Shown here in pieces: positions 46,568-60,251 of a DNA stretch of 64,000 bases (the stretch's first letter is position 1; each line of letters begins with the position of its first letter). A model generated the notes under the pieces. It saw only the letters and a list, made by a program, of their open reading frames with translations, ran no database searches and was not told the origin of the DNA. Origin of the DNA: Filosporella fistucella (Eukaryota; Ascomycota; Leotiomycetes; Helotiales); assembly GCA_030077755.1 (NCBI GenBank), contig JAQJZZ010000002.1, positions 186,001 through 250,000 of the forward strand, in the 5' to 3' direction. Position numbers and translations under genes: made by a program.

Positions 46568-49281
46568 ATGTTATAAAGCCTTGAAGGACGATGGTGGGCA
46601 AACTACAGATTGGGCTACTTCGAGATTGCTAGCAAAAACGTTCTGAGTACTTTGGACAAGAATACTGTACTCATACAAGATCTTTAGTTGGTGTTTCATT
46701 GTCAGCGGAGAGGTGTTTTGATTCAAGGAACTTGGAAAACAAACTACTTTCGATATTTACCCACTTCTGCATGTGATCTCATACACCAAGATTCCGCAGT
46801 GCATGTGACTTGAGAATAACACACTCTATCTAAGTAGCTCCAGTACTCCAAAAGTCAATCATCGGAAAACGGGCTTTGGAGTTCCGTCTTATCTCTTGAG
46901 GGTTATGTCTTTAAGTTATTCATACATTCTCATCCAAGTCCAAAGTGGTATCAAGTAAGGGTCTAAGCAAAATAAAAGTCACTATTACTGGCCATAAGAT
47001 GATGGTTTGTGTGAAGGAAGAATTGTTGATTGTTATTAGTAACAGCAATAAGAATCGAAAATCCTAAGTTGCAAGCAACAAATCGTGTGACGTCTATCGC
47101 ATCTCGATTAAGCACCAATTTCAGGCGATGCAAGTACGGAAGATCAGAAGTTCATGTCCTCAAAGGCCTAGTAACGGTTAGACACCTGATCGCATTCGAA
47201 GTGGTATCAAATCCGAGAGAGAATCAGCCATAGAAACATCGGACATCTGAGATTGGGGATTTGCGACTGCTGGATTTGCACCCTCGAGATTGGTTGCAAT
47301 TACCTTTGTAGTAATGTATGGGGTGATCTTGCGCTTTCTTGTAATACTCTTCAAGTCTGTATTGGCGGAAGAATCGGGGCTCAATGCATCATTGTGTTCA
47401 ATGCCTGGAGATACGGCCATCTGATATAATTTAGTCCTGAAATCATCAGATCTTGCTACATACTTACAGGGAGTTTCAAAATATGGCGGGATGCTACACA
47501 AGATAGTTGGAGCTATTACATTTTAGTTCTTTAATATCTTTGGTAAACATCCCCAAAGATTATGTGAGACCAGATGCGTATCGAATATAGGATATTGGTG
47601 TTTATATTTATCGCACTCCCGACGAAGCCGCCCGCGGTAGCTGTACCTCGTGCCATATTTACTCAGCTTGCACTTTGGTCAAGCAGTCTTTTGCATGCGG
47701 GAAAAATTCGTAATCTGGGTTTAGAAGCTCGAGGGGGTACATCAGCGCTCGATTGCTCCATCTAAGGGGCACGTAATTCCGATCGGTCGATTTCAACAAT
47801 ACCGCAATGCTCAGGGCAATATCGCTTTCAAGGACCAGGAATGAAGTTGAAGGTGTCGTAGTAAGGTCGGAGAGACATTCTGGTAGTTGTCGGATTCGTG
47901 TTCACCTATGGCATGTTGCGAGTTTTGGGGCTGATTTATTCTAAGGCGGTGTGTTGAGTCCTCCTAAAGGTAGTTGAGATTGCCCCTGTGATTAGACTAG
48001 CGTTACCATTATTTTAATCTAATTTCGTAGTTAGGATTCCCTCGCATTATTGTTGACTTCGTGACTCTACAGACACGTAAATTTGGGAGAAGGGGCACGA
48101 GATGAAAGTGCCCTGAGATCAGCATTTTCCTAAGGAAAAAGTTCAGGATATCAAAATACTGGACTTTCAAGATCTGAATTAAACCTCCAGGCGAGATAGA
48201 AGCTCTTTTGTCAATCATGTTCATGGACAGCCAAAGAAAGTCTTCAATCATTTTGCTAACGCTGTTGTGGCCAAGAGGATATTCGCTTAAAAAGGGGGCG
48301 GGATATGGAGGTTCAAACTTCAATTCACTATCCATGTTGCTACTCCCCTCCCCGATCGGAGGGAGGAGCATGATCACAAAGTAACAGATCCATAAAAATC
48401 CGTCGGCGGTGTCAAACATCCGGCCCCAACTTCGATATCTTCATCCTGCCCTAGATTAGCTCAAGGTCCAGAAGACATACAACCTAGCTGGAGGCAACTT
48501 CCGGTGTGCGCTAGTGTATGCATGAAGACGATTTTAATCCTGTGAGAATATCTATAGAGATGCGTCTCCAGGTGCCCTGCTGATTTCTCAAATCACGGAG
48601 CAGCTGATCCGAACGATAACAATCAGCCTTACTTGCCACCCGGCATCTCATTAACACACCCAACGAAATCATGAAAAGTATCTTCATTAACCTCAAAGAT
48701 ACTGAGCTATGGTACATCCATGTGTCTTTTGCTTCCATTCCATCGCATCGCATATCATCGCATCCATCCTTCGCATATCGCATCTTGCGCGCATGAGATC
48801 ATTTTGTGCTCCTCCCTCAAGAGCTATACCATGTCTATGAAAATCAAGTTCTGGCACAGTTCCTTTGGTCTGAATTATCTGTGCCGAGATAAACTCTGCC
48901 GAGCTTAAGTTCGCGTTCAATTTGATGCACCCTAGAAACCGCCGACCATGTATGATGTGTATGCGAGAGAATCGACTGGGTTCGAGACTGGAAAGTGCTG
49001 AGACGCAAAAAGAAATCGCGTTTCGAGAGAGAAAATCAGTGGAATCTATTTGTGGGATGAAGTTATCGGTTGGACAGCGTCTTCGACGTGGAAACAGACG
49101 CCTTTGTTGTGTTCGTAAGTAGGTATTGTGTCGCTTTCACGGGCCGTATATAATGATTTTGATGTCAAGATTCGGAGGCGCAATATGAGGGCGAGCCGTA
49201 TTGAGGCGAAAAGACGAAGCAAGAGTCGAGATGAGGGATTATACGAGAGGACAAGTTCGATTGGTATGGAGGTAAGAGCGC
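46568..49281. other. Gene-poor stretch, about 2.7 kb
   Basis: No gene can be supported. Two minus-strand open frames (ATG at 47420 to 47178, 80 codons; 48419 to 48009, 136 codons) lack domains, signal peptides or convincing neighbouring exons. No tyrosinase, methyltransferase, transporter or second UstY gene of the kinds found in known dikaritin clusters is visible here. Confidence 0.5.
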
Positions 49282-50953
49282 TTACCACTCATACTCTCCA
49301 GTTGCCTTGTGGAAGACATACTCCTTGCCATTGACGGTGAGGACACCATCCTTCATCACGCACTTCCTATTGAAAGTCAGCATCTACAATATATAAAGTG
49401 AAGGTTACGGAGGGACGGAAGTGGACCCCTAAATGGAAATATACGTACCACTTGTTCTTGACCCTCTGTACCTTGTCATACATGCAAAGCATAATATGTC
49501 CCATACCCTCATCCTCATCTTCTTCATCATTCTGTCCATCATCAGGATCATCGAGATCAGAATTGATGGCATCCTCATCAAGATCCTCACCCTTGACATC
49601 GTCATCATCACCACCATCATTTTGTGCCACACCACTTCCAGTACGCTTAGCCTTGTGTTGGCGCTTTGATGGAGTAGAAGCTTGGCGCAAGGGCATCATG
49701 AGTCCACCACCTTCCATACTAGTACCCATTGCCTCAATCTTGGCCCGGATCAATCCATCAATCTCAATCCGACCCATGATCTCTTCACCATTAGGTCCAT
49801 ATTGCTTGATGACTCCATATGACTCGCCGTCATCACCAGCACCATCAGTCTGAGCTCCACCAAGACCATTTTGCTGGCCTGAATTCTGTTGCTGCTGCTG
49901 CTGTTGCTGTGCTTGTTGCTGTTGCAGATTTCTGGAAGCATTGGCAGCCATGTATGCACGATACTGTTGCTCACTCATTGGTGGACGTTGGGGCTGACCT
50001 TGTTGCATGCCTGGTTGAGCTTGTCTCATTTGGGCTTGATGATATGCCTGAGCCTGTGCTTGAGCTTGAGTCATCTGCTGACCATTCTGTCCAGCTCCGG
50101 TTATGGCGCTAATAGAGGCAGCAGCACGAGGCCCAAAGTTATTTTGCAGATGTTGAGCAGCTCGTTGTGCAGCAGTCGGTTGTTGCATCTGGGCCTGATA
50201 TTGTTGTTGTGGCACAGTCATACCTTGAGACATATCGAGACCAGGCTCAGTCTTGATACGAGGTCCACCATTTTGTGGCATAGTCAAGCCACCTTGAGGT
50301 TGAGGAATAGGAGGTGTACCCATAGATTGATAGTTGCCTGCATTGGACGGAACTGTTGGAGGGTTTGAGGGGGGTTGTGGTTCGACCTTAGGATCCCACG
50401 GGAACTGAGCAACCTGGAGTTGAGATAGTTTCTGTTGCCATCCCTTGTATACACGTCAGCAGTCATTCTAATAGTCATGACACACACCGGAATCATGCAA
50501 TAAAGCAACACAGAAATTGGAAGATGGTGGCTGCCTCCTGAGACCACGTGATTATACAAAACCCAAACCGGCAAGCGGCTTGGCGCAAATTTCCCAAGCG
50601 AGCAGCTGAGGTATAAAGCCAAATACTCAGGGTCGCCCACCCGAGAAATGGCAGCGTCCGATCCGCGCACAGGCAGCAGCAGAGCAGAGCAAAGGAATAA
50701 GATTCCCAACCAAACCACGCTCCGACAAACATATTGCAGGGTATAAAAAGAGGAAAAGAGGATGATTCTGACAAGAAGAAAAGGGTTTTCGATGAAATGA
50801 CGATGAAATGGTAGGTGAAAGAAGGAAGCTTACCAATTTCAACTCTTCCAGGACATTTTCATCGACTCCGCCTTCTTCGAAATCGACTCTCGAACTATCG
50901 ATAACATCGGATATGATCTGCTGGTAGACGTTTCCTACCTGAGTGTTCGACAT
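49282..50953 (-). CDS. TOA1: Transcription factor IIA large subunit (alpha/beta)
   Basis: Exons 50953-50834, 50443-49449 and 49366-49282, with a long 390-bp first intron and an 82-bp second; 399 residues. The N-terminal four-helix part (VGNVYQQIISDVIDSSRVDF ... VLEELKLGWQQKLSQL) and the C-terminal beta-barrel strands (GHIMLCMYDKVQRVKNKWK, then MKDGVLTVNGKEYVFHKATG) are the two conserved ends of Toa1/TFIIA-alpha-beta. Between them lies a Gln-rich linker with a polyQ tract (CTG-type codon run at about 49889-49925 on the plus strand) and an acidic stretch (DLDDPDDGQNDEEDEDEG), both usual for the family. TFIIA stabilises TBP on the TATA box in RNA polymerase II initiation. The last exon is needed for the barrel and was chosen by frame and acceptor. 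Confidence 0.95.
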
Positions 50954-52000
50954 TGTGAAGGAGAGTATTGTTTTGGGTTGATCTGATTGAGGATGAAGCT
51001 GTCGTGAGCTCGATTGCGACCGTTGATTGAAGACTGTTCCGGGCTGCACACCGAGGATTTGGACACGTCCCTTTCACGGAGCGGCAGATACTCTAATCAC
51101 TTCTTGTCCGACTGCGCAAGTCTGCTAAGATGGTTTTGATAAGGAACGAACGAAGTTGTGGTATTGAAAGAGCGCGGTGTTGATGTGTGGATGTTCCGTT
51201 TAAGGGTCTCGATCTCGATCGCGAACTCGCCCCCAACTCCCAACTCCAAGTATGTGTAGCCTTTTGTGATTGTCTATGTGTATTCTTGACTATCTTCTGT
51301 GACTTCGTAGACGTTTTTATTTGACCTTGAACGGATATCAGACTGTGGCAGTCAAGGGCGTGCGGAGTTGTATGAGGGAGATGACTTTGGCAGGGTAATA
51401 GGCAGCGGATGAGCTAGGCTCGCTTAGTAATGCGGTTGAGCCTCAATTGATTCATTCACCAAAGCAGGGCGAAGTTCAAGTTCATTCCGAAATGGAGATT
51501 CTTTTAATAATTTCGCTATGAAAAGACGACGACAATATGACGTGCCACCAAAACTTGAGCTAGATGAAGCACCAATTATCATGTGCACAATCAATTCTTC
51601 GCACAGGACAAAACAGACAAAATGTTACACGGTTCAGGTAGGCTGTGGCATTGTACATTACGAAGCAGGACCGGTCTGTTTGCAGTTCTATTCGGATTGA
51701 TTTCAAGTACTGGCCATTGAATTCGAGAGTATAAAGACCATGTTATTTCAATTCATTCATAGTCAATATTTACAAAGTTCCCTATGTTCTTCCACCATGA
51801 ATGAGTACCACATCCCACCAGTCATCCATCGTTAAGCATCGCACCAGGTGAAGCACTTTCGGCCATGGGCATTGAGACATCAACAACAGACTCCCAACTC
51901 CACGCTGTAAATCCAACCGCTAAAGCCAGTATGGAAATTTTTATACTTTACCACGCTCTAGAAGCCCGGACACTTCAGAGCTCGATGACATCCCTTCAAT
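50954..52000. other. Intergenic, about 1 kb
   Basis: Upstream region of the TFIIA gene and 3' flank of the Cdc20 gene. One 60-codon open frame (51518-51700, plus) has no features. No other element recognised. Confidence 0.5.
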
Positions 52001-53836
52001 CTAACGGATGGTCATTTGCTTAACCATATCAGCCTTGGCAGATGAGCCAGAGGCACTTGCAGATGATGAAGCACCAGCCTTCTTCTCGAAAACCTTCCAG
52101 AACTTCAAACTTTCATCGGCGGCTAGACAATGTTAGTGAACATGTTTGATTTTTTATAAATAATAAAACTTACCAGCTGTGGCCAACATTTGTCCATCTG
52201 GGCTGAGACAGCTGTGAAGAACGCGGGTCTCATGAGCTGGGATCTCAACGTTACGAACCAAAGTTGGGTAGCTCCAGATGCTGATGGAGTTATCGGGGAA
52301 GCCGCTGGTGCTGACAATTTCACGGTAATGAGGGCTCCAACGAAGAGAAGTGACCTGAGAACCAGTATCGATGCTGTTGACACGAGCACCAGTAGTGGTG
52401 TTCCAGAAGTGGATGTGGCGATCATATGATCCACCTCCAGTTGCGAGGACATTGGGAGCCCATGGGCACCAGCTCAGAGCCTTGACAGCAGCCTTGTGGT
52501 TTGTCTTGGTGAATTTGGGGACAGCAAGAGAACGAGCATCCCAGATAGAAACAAGGTTGTCATTACCACCGGTAGCCAGTTGAGCACCATCGGCTCTCCA
52601 CTCAAGACCACAAACTTCAGATGTGTGGGAAACGAGCTCTGCGATCTTGTGCTCGGCAATTCGTACATCGTGATTGAATACGAGACCTGATCGGGATCCG
52701 GTGGAGAGGGTGTGGTTGTTCCATCCCATGACTCCAACGCGGGTGTCGTGACCGTGCATGCTACGGAGCTTGCTGCCTTCTTCAACATCCCAGATTTGGA
52801 CTTCTCCCGTGCCTAGACCGACACTGACATAGGCTCCGTCTCCAGACCACTTAACGCTACTGACGTAGGTATCTGGGCTGGTTTCGAGAAGAGAGCTGAC
52901 GGTTCCAGACTCGGCTGACCAGACATAGACGTTTCGCTCAAGACCAATAGCAACTTGGTTACCAGAAGACCAGTCGAGAAGGTTAAGGTAGTAGTCATCG
53001 ACAAGTCCTGGTGCATCAAGGACACGCTCTGGGGCGGTTGCTACACGGCGTCTGAATTGAGCAGAGGCAGTGTTGGCGTTCTTGAGAGGACGGTTGTATT
53101 GGGAACGAAGGTCAACTGGCTTGGAGGACTCTGGAGGTGCGGGCTTGAATTGGAGGATGCGTTGGTTTAGGGAGACACCACATGCTGAGGCGAGGGAGTC
53201 TTGGTATGCAACGGTGTTTGGGGAAGGACGGGTGTAGGTGGATGGCTCCTCATCGTCATTCAATGACAAAGATCCGAGAGCAGCCAACGCATCATCAGCA
53301 CCAGATGCGAGTACTGCAGAGCTTTCTCCTCCGCTTGTCTTTGGTCGTTTCTCACCCGCATCGAGCTTACCTGAGCCGATGGTTGCAATAGCTGAGCTGG
53401 CAGCACGATTTGGGATGAATCGATCACCGTATGAGAGGGTAGTTTTGGTAGACTTCTGACGAAGAGGACCTTTTCGGGTGCGGCTGCTACTAGGTGTCTT
53501 GCCACCAGTACCAGTAAGTGTAAAGTCGGAGACACCAAGTTCCAAGGCACGACGAGGAGTTTGGACGCCCTTGGCAATGTTAGACTTTGGCGAGTCGCGG
53601 TGTGATGTTCTTGAAGCCGACTTTGCGAAGTGTGAAGAAAGGTTACCACCGTATGTGGATTTGGATGCTCTGATGCTCTCGTTGTCCAACTTTCTCTCGG
53701 GTGTAAATGGAGACGAGTTATTGTTCGTTGCTTGACGAGTACGGGGAGAAGGAGTCAAAGGCATCCGACCGCCAGCGGTACGGGTCGAAAACATGCCCAT
53801 ATGGGACTTAATTGGGGTGGATACTGCGGTTGCCAT
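52001..53836 (-). CDS. CDC20: Cdc20/Fizzy-type APC/C activator, WD40 protein
   Basis: Exons 53836-52174 and 52122-52001, intron of 51 bp; 594 residues. The N-terminus is disordered with many S/T-P sites (TPSPRTRQ, SPFTPERK). A C-box DRFIPNR lies at 138-144. Seven WD40 repeats occupy about residues 280-560 (for example NLLDWSSGNQVAIGLERNVY, EVCGLEWRADGAQLATGG). The second exon gives the last strand (ADESLKFWKVFEKK) and the terminal Ile-Arg (KQMTIR). C-box and IR tail are the two APC/C docking elements of Cdc20/Cdh1 coactivators. The protein selects substrates for ubiquitination at the metaphase-anaphase transition. Cdc20 is preferred over Cdh1 from the DRFIPNR context and the NQRILQFKP linker; Cdh1 is the only serious alternative. 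Confidence 0.92.
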
Positions 53837-54549
53837 TGTGCAATATCGTGGTGATGATCTCGGTCGAAAGACAATTGAATGTATCGATCGATGATTAGAG
53901 GTTCGGTATATCGAACGAGCTCCAAGAGACTCAACCTAATGGTTCCTGGTAGTTGTTTGGTTAGTAATTTCGTTTTGTGTGCTCGATATGCGAAGGCCTT
54001 CGTGAGATGGCTTAAGTCGGAGACGATCGATGGCTGACTGTAAACAGTTCTAGCAGAAAGATCTAGTGGACTTCAAGTAATCTTTTTGAAGGTGAAGTAT
54101 GTTTGCTAAAAGCAAGAGATAGAGGTAGAGGTAGAGTGTGAAGATGTGAGGGGAGCGGAATGTAGAGTGCAGAGTGCATGTCAAGAGGAAGAAATGGTGG
54201 GTTAGAATCGAGCATTTGTACCATTGTTGACATTGGGCACGGACCACCAGGTCGTTGCGGCAACGGACTTTGTGCCTTGTGGCTGAGGCTGACAGCCGTC
54301 ACACTAAATCAAGCAAGCGCCACGGAACGGGATTTTCCCCCGATCACGAAATTCGTTTGACGACACGCCCAAAACCATTTCAATTGTTCCTGGCTCAGTC
54401 CGACGTGAAATTGCACTTGCTGCAGTTCAACCTTCAACCCCGAGTTCTGTCCTTCGTTTCACCAACTCGCACGGCAACTTGGGAAGTCGTGATAACCTCA
54501 TTTTCCATGCTTCCATCCCTCTGAGCATGACCAAATAAGGATCGCGAGA
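53837..54549. other. Divergent promoter region, about 0.7 kb
   Basis: Lies between the 5' ends of the Cdc20 and kelch-BTB genes. A TCTACCTCTACC-type short repeat is present near 54115-54135. No defined factor sites claimed. Confidence 0.5.
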
Positions 54550-56933
54550 ATGGCCCAGCCTTCGACCCCAGCTTCTGCACCTACACCCCACTCCATCTTT
54601 GGATCCGCCACTGCCTCTAGCAGTAACCAACTGACAATTGGAAATGTTTTGACTCCTAGCTCAGCCACCTCGTCGAACAACACATTTCTTATGCCCAATT
54701 CGCCGGTGAAAGGTCGATTGAGCATGGATGGTTATCGGCCAAAGGTTACAAGAACTCTGGGGCAGCGACCGGCATGTCTGGTAAACGCTTCGGTGACATA
54801 CTGTGGAAACAGTCAGATATATGCCTTTGGTGGATTCGACCAGTATACTGATGAAGTTTACAACCATGTCCTGAAGCTGGATATGGTCAGTCACCAATGG
54901 AGTCTGGTCGACAATTATGGAGATATCCCAGGGGTTCGAATGGGTACGAAGCTTTGTCTCCAAGCAGACCATATGCTAACTAGAATTAGGTCATACTGCG
55001 ACCCTCTACCAGGGAGACAAACTTCTGATCTTCGGCGGTGAAAATGAACATCGAACTTACCTCTCCGACCTCATAATCTTCGACCTCAAAACCGCACACT
55101 GGACTCAGCCAGCAGTCAGTGGTCCGATCCCCAAAGGTCGAGCAAGGCATGCTGCTGTTTTGCACGAAGATAAGCTGTTCATCATTGGAGGAATCACTGG
55201 TCACAACAATTACGTTCTCGATGACATCTGCTACTTAGACCTGAAGACCTTTACATGGTCTCGAGCGTGGAGGTTTGTTAGCAGATTCGATCATTCGGCA
55301 TATTTATGGGGAGACCGAGTCTGGGTATTTGGAGGCCTGAGTGAGGATATGGACAAGATTGGTGACATTTGGTGGTTGGATTTGAAGGGTAGTCCAGCTT
55401 TTGATTCCCCACCACCGTTTGGTTCTCTTGATAGGCATTCAGCACTTGCAAGAATGTCTGGGTCCCCACGACCATCTTATGCGATGGCTCCACCGCCCGC
55501 TGTTGGAAGCTCTGGTTATGCGGCGAATTCCAGCAGTGCACAAGTCAATCCTCCGTCTTTCCAACTCACAACATCAACTCCGATTGCTCCAGGCACCATC
55601 TCTTCGTTGAAATTCGTTTCAGGTCCGAATATACCTATTCAGGGATCTGGGATGCATTTCCACGTCTATACATCCGGTACTCTTCTTGATTTTGTCACAC
55701 CAGCCGCCACCATCACTCCACAAGAGTGTTCACTCTCATCTTTGGAGCTTGATACTTTGCGCTGGCAGAAGTTAGCAGAGGGCCGTGATATTTTCAGACC
55801 AGGATACAGATGGCATTATTGCACAATGAATCAGGACGGCACAAAGGCTTGGTTACTTGGTTGTCCCACTGATCCAACGGCAACTGATCTTGGCCCCGGC
55901 GGTTTCGAGGAGTACCTTAGGTAATTAGAACCCCCTCTTGAATTAATTCAAGCTAATGTTATCAGCGACATCATGGAAATTGATTTGCGGCGATATGGAA
56001 TTATCGGCAATAATCTCACTCCTGAGCCCCGCGCCGAGACTTCTCGGTTGCTTCCTTCCACTGAGCGTATGATTGTGCAACCATCAAAGGGACTGGGTGC
56101 TGATCTTGCGAAACTCTTTAATCAACCCCCAGAGAGTGGCAGTGGTACGGACTTTCAAATTACAGCTTTGAAAGATGGCGAATGGGATGATGAAGAATTG
56201 TTGTCTTCGAGTATGATGCGCACGGAACAGACTCAGCAATCTTGGCTTGATCCAAATGTTACAACATCGCCACCAATTCATGTTCACAAGCTTATACTCC
56301 AAGCTCGCTGGCCACACTTTGCACGCCTTTACAATGCTCAAATGGCAGAATTCCATACGAAGAAGATGCACATTCCGGAGCCATATACCGTTGTCAAGGC
56401 ATTCCTATATTATCTCTACACTGACAGCATTCAGCCAGAGGATTGTGGCGAATTGAGCGATGTTGCGGGTCTACTCGTGATGTCCAATATCTACAACATC
56501 CCCCATCTCCGGCTACTCTGCATCAATCGTCTATCAAAAGAGCTCGATGTCGACCATGCCTGCATCATTTGGCATTGTGCTGGAATCGCAAACGAAGAGT
56601 GGCTTCGGAAGCGTGCTGCAAGCTTTTGTCTCATGCATTGGGGCCGTGTTGTTCGCACACAAGGCTTCTTAAAGCTTCCGCGCCAAGCTCTCGTTGAGCT
56701 TAGCCAGGAAATCGACATGGAAGGTCGCGTTGTTGGAGGTGAGGATTATATTGATTCTAGCTATTTAAGCATATGTTAACATTTATCTAGGCGAAGAGTT
56801 GGAGTACGTCGGTGGCCTTGGTGGGTCTAGGTTCGGCTATGGTGGTGTCACACGAAAAACCAGTATTAGTAGTAATCAGACACATCAAATGGGGTCAGAG
56901 ACAGATGACAATGAGGAGATGGAGATGAATTAA
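54550..56933 (+). CDS. Kelch-repeat and BTB-domain protein
   Basis: Exons 54550-54943, 54990-55920, 55966-56738 and 56791-56933; introns 46, 45 and 52 bp; 746 residues with all frames joining. The N-terminus (about 1-65) is Ser/Thr/Pro-rich. Kelch repeats occupy about 70-290 (NSQIYAFGGFDQYTDEVYN, KLLIFGGENEHRTYLSDLIIF, KLFIIGGITG, RVWVFGGLSED), forming a propeller. A low-complexity linker follows. A BTB/POZ domain then lies in about 540-690 (IHVHKLILQARWPHFARLYN, AFLYYLYTDSI, DVAGLLVMSNIYNIPHL). Such proteins commonly act as cullin-3 substrate adaptors or scaffolds (LZTR1-like layout, kelch before BTB). The fungal role is not defined. It is conserved in type with its housekeeping neighbours. 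Confidence 0.9.
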
Positions 56934-59900
56934 GATATTGGCAGCTGTGATGAGAGACGAGACACGCGTTACGAGAGACGTGTTACATCTGGGGGGCCTG
57001 GGCGTTCATTTAATTTCGGACACGGATCGGTGAAAGTATTGGCAGCGAGCATTGCTGTGGCGTTTCCATTTTCAGACAGACTTTGACTTTGCACCGGTGA
57101 AAGGTCGGAAGGATAGTTATTATATGGGCGGGTACTTGTTAATTGCAATAGATACCTATGTTTATTGGCATCATCATTTCGAGAATCTCCTTTTCGTGTT
57201 GTAACTCTATGATCGGGTTTATATTTTGTGGCTGGCGTACCTGGTGTGGGAATCGCGCATGAAATTCAGCCATTCATTGAATCTCCCATCAAAATTTGAT
57301 CCAGGAACTCTAGATTTCTTCTTTTCATACCCCGCTGATCATATACCCAGGCGTTCCTTCGTTCTGAACCTCTGTGGGACTTCTCCGCCGAGTTTCACCA
57401 CATAACCCCAATTCTGGAATCCACGAAGAGCTAAGTCGTCATCCTCATCTTCGTCACTAGTCATCTTCCACTACCCATTTGTAAAGGTAAGAAATTTATG
57501 CTAATTGCAATCAACATTGCAGATGTTGATCTGAATTCAAACTTGAACAAATGCTTCTTACTCACAATGGTGTACACACGTGATCTGTTCGTGTTCGTCA
57601 CGATCACTGTTCTCAATTTTGCTTTAACGGGGAGGGTTCTAGACCGGGAAGACTGGAATAGATGTATCTCAAACTTCTTCTACTTGTTACATGATCAATA
57701 CTTCATTATGTAAGGCTGACAAAAGACCCCAGTACCAATGAAAAATCGATTGCCATTCCTGACACCAAACGAGGTCCCAACTCTGAAAGCCGTAGCCACT
57801 GCGTGGGCTCCTTTGGCAAGTATCACATTTAAGGACACGCTGGAAGCTGATTGTGAGTCCGACCCACTGGGTCTCGTCCACAAATATCGACAGTTAGTAA
57901 TTGCTTGACGGTGGAGGAAGTTGACGATGGTCGTTCGTGCAGAAGTTGACGAAAGTTCCAAGAACCTCCACATGTTATTTCTGCCACCCTATCAGATTCA
58001 GCTCCTTCTCCAAGAGTTTTACAGGTCAAGCGTAAGCTAACATTATTGCCGCCAAAATTTTGCCACATAGCTGCACGGGACATATTGACGCTCACGCTCG
58101 TACCCCCACGTTGTTTGAATCCAGGGACAAACCCATTCCCCAACCATTTTCTAAGTTGGCACTGCGCCTGGTGAACTCTTGATGGGCCATTCTCTCTTGA
58201 ACCCCAGCAACATATTTGTTGGGCTTTTACCTGTGACTTGATGTAGAAAGACTCTGGTTGCAACCGCATTTATACTAATCGGAAAGGACTAGAGAGGTTA
58301 GACGAAATTTCGTGAGTGAAAGCTGAAAGTGAAAGATGAATTGGACTTGAGTAAATAGAATGAGTGAGAATAGTGGTTGAGTTTTCGTTAAGAGTTTGGA
58401 TTCCGCATTAGAACTGATTTGGTTTCCACTTCTGGAAGGAGTTGGTGGGCTTTTGGGGTATGTAAGGTCTTCTTATTTTACGTATGACAATAGGTACTGC
58501 ACTGGGCCTCTGACCTCATGAACCAGATTTTGTGGGCCCTCCACGCAGTTCTGTTGAAGACTGAGATGATAGAATTTTCGACGGCAGGACTTTCGGTCGA
58601 GTTTGACGACAATAATTTTGTCCAAAATGTTTCTGACCATCGTCAACCCCCTTTTTTTCAAAAGACTATGCGGTGATTAAGCTACGCATTGCTCAGCTTC
58701 TCGGATTCTTATCTTAAACTCAAGGCTTATTAGCACACATACTACAAGAATAACTCTTCTCAGATCGGTTACCTCGCCCACTGAGGCTGAGAACGGATTG
58801 TGGAGGGCAATGCCCATAAGATTACACACAGAGGTCTAGGAGAACAGAGCACGTTATGTACTCCGCTAATGCATGAAAATTAGTGAAAAGCACACCCACA
58901 CGTTCGCTGGTTCCAAATAACAATCAAGCAGCCCTATCATATACAGGAGTTAAAGCCGAAGTCATCGAGAAGTAAACTGTCGTGTTGAATTTTTCACTTC
59001 ACTTATCGAAGCTAACTATCACTGAGGGTGACGGGCATGAAACCGATCGCAGCTACCTGGGATAACATATTATACCTATATAAGCATGTTACTTTAATAC
59101 TTACTCTAGCCAGGGAAATTTTATTCACATCCAAAAGGATCCAAGGGCATATTTGCTTGTTTTACAACACAAGCCGTTGCAGTTGCCTGCAAATTATAGA
59201 TAGCTAGTAGTACAGACTATGATTTTGTATTTTAATGGGGCTCTGAGGATGAAAGGATCCAACAAGATAAAAGTTTGTAAATAACAGAAGTGCTTTCGAC
59301 GGAGCTGTTGGGAGGAAACAACTGACGATGACAGTTCGATCTGAGACTTTCTGCTATCTTAATTATGAATTCAAAATCAAAGTCCTGTTGTCTACTTTGA
59401 TACCTTCCTAGTGACTATCAGTCGAAAATGCGGTATCTGGTACCTCCCTGCTTCCTGTTTTCCTTTTTTCAAGAACACAGTGTTCAAGTACCTGGCAGCG
59501 ATAGCTAGCTTGCCTTCGCGGTCAGATCCAAGTTTTCAAGAAGAATCTGAGTATACATACTGTACGAGATGAAGTAGGCTGGGGCAAGGTCATGTCTTTT
59601 CGTCTGTAGTAGAGGCTTTCGAACTCATCAAATCATGTTTTTCATTGACAATAAATACGCCTGATCTCCACAGATTTCTATTTTTCAGAGGGCTCTTGTG
59701 AATGTTTATATTTATTACATTAGACAGTTCTCCATAGTCCCCCTCTTCACCACGGAGAGGTATGAAAATAAGTTGCGTATCTTTGACGTAGCCAATCAAA
59801 TTTTATACTCATCTTACCTTTGATTAAGAAACTACAACACTTCAAAAGCGCCTCGGATCATTTTTTGTCAATTTTGGACCTCGTTTAGAGCATGAAACTC

Positions 59901-60251
59901 TCTAACATTGGAGTCTCTGATGATTCTGAACTCAATACAATGAAATTCGAGATACGATGGTCAAATGCAAGAACGATTGTTTACTGTTTTTACTTGCAGT
60001 CACGTATTTCAAGACGAAAATTTTCAAAGTCTTATAACATTTCCATTTACTAAATACAGCTTGACCTAAACAACCTCGACCACGATCGCAAGGAAGACGT
60101 AACCTCAAACTATATCCCCATCTTCAAAGAAGACTGGGTGTTAGCGAGGGGAGGAAGTTAGAAACTAACACAAAACTATGTACATGGAAAAAGCTTAGCC
60201 TCATCTCATATTCATATCATCAAATATGAGACATATTGTCCCCACTAAACT
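56934..60251. other. Gene-poor stretch, about 3.3 kb
   Basis: No gene can be supported with confidence. The minus strand at about 58269-57680 has two overlapping open frames (147 and 92 codons) with a possible TACTAAC branch point between them, which could be a small two-exon or decayed gene. Neither frame has a recognisable motif or clean signal peptide. The remainder is AT-rich spacer. Confidence 0.45.

Noticed and set aside
47178..47420. 80-codon minus-strand frame in the gene-poor stretch after the precursor
   Set aside because: No motif and no conserved feature; considered as an extra cluster gene but nothing supports it.
48009..48419. 136-codon minus-strand frame
   Set aside because: No domain, signal or splice context; composition resembles AT-biased non-coding sequence.
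57680..58269. Possible small two-exon gene on the minus strand
   Set aside because: A branch-point-like TTACTAAC is present, but no splice combination gave a recognisable or consistent protein; could be a decayed gene.
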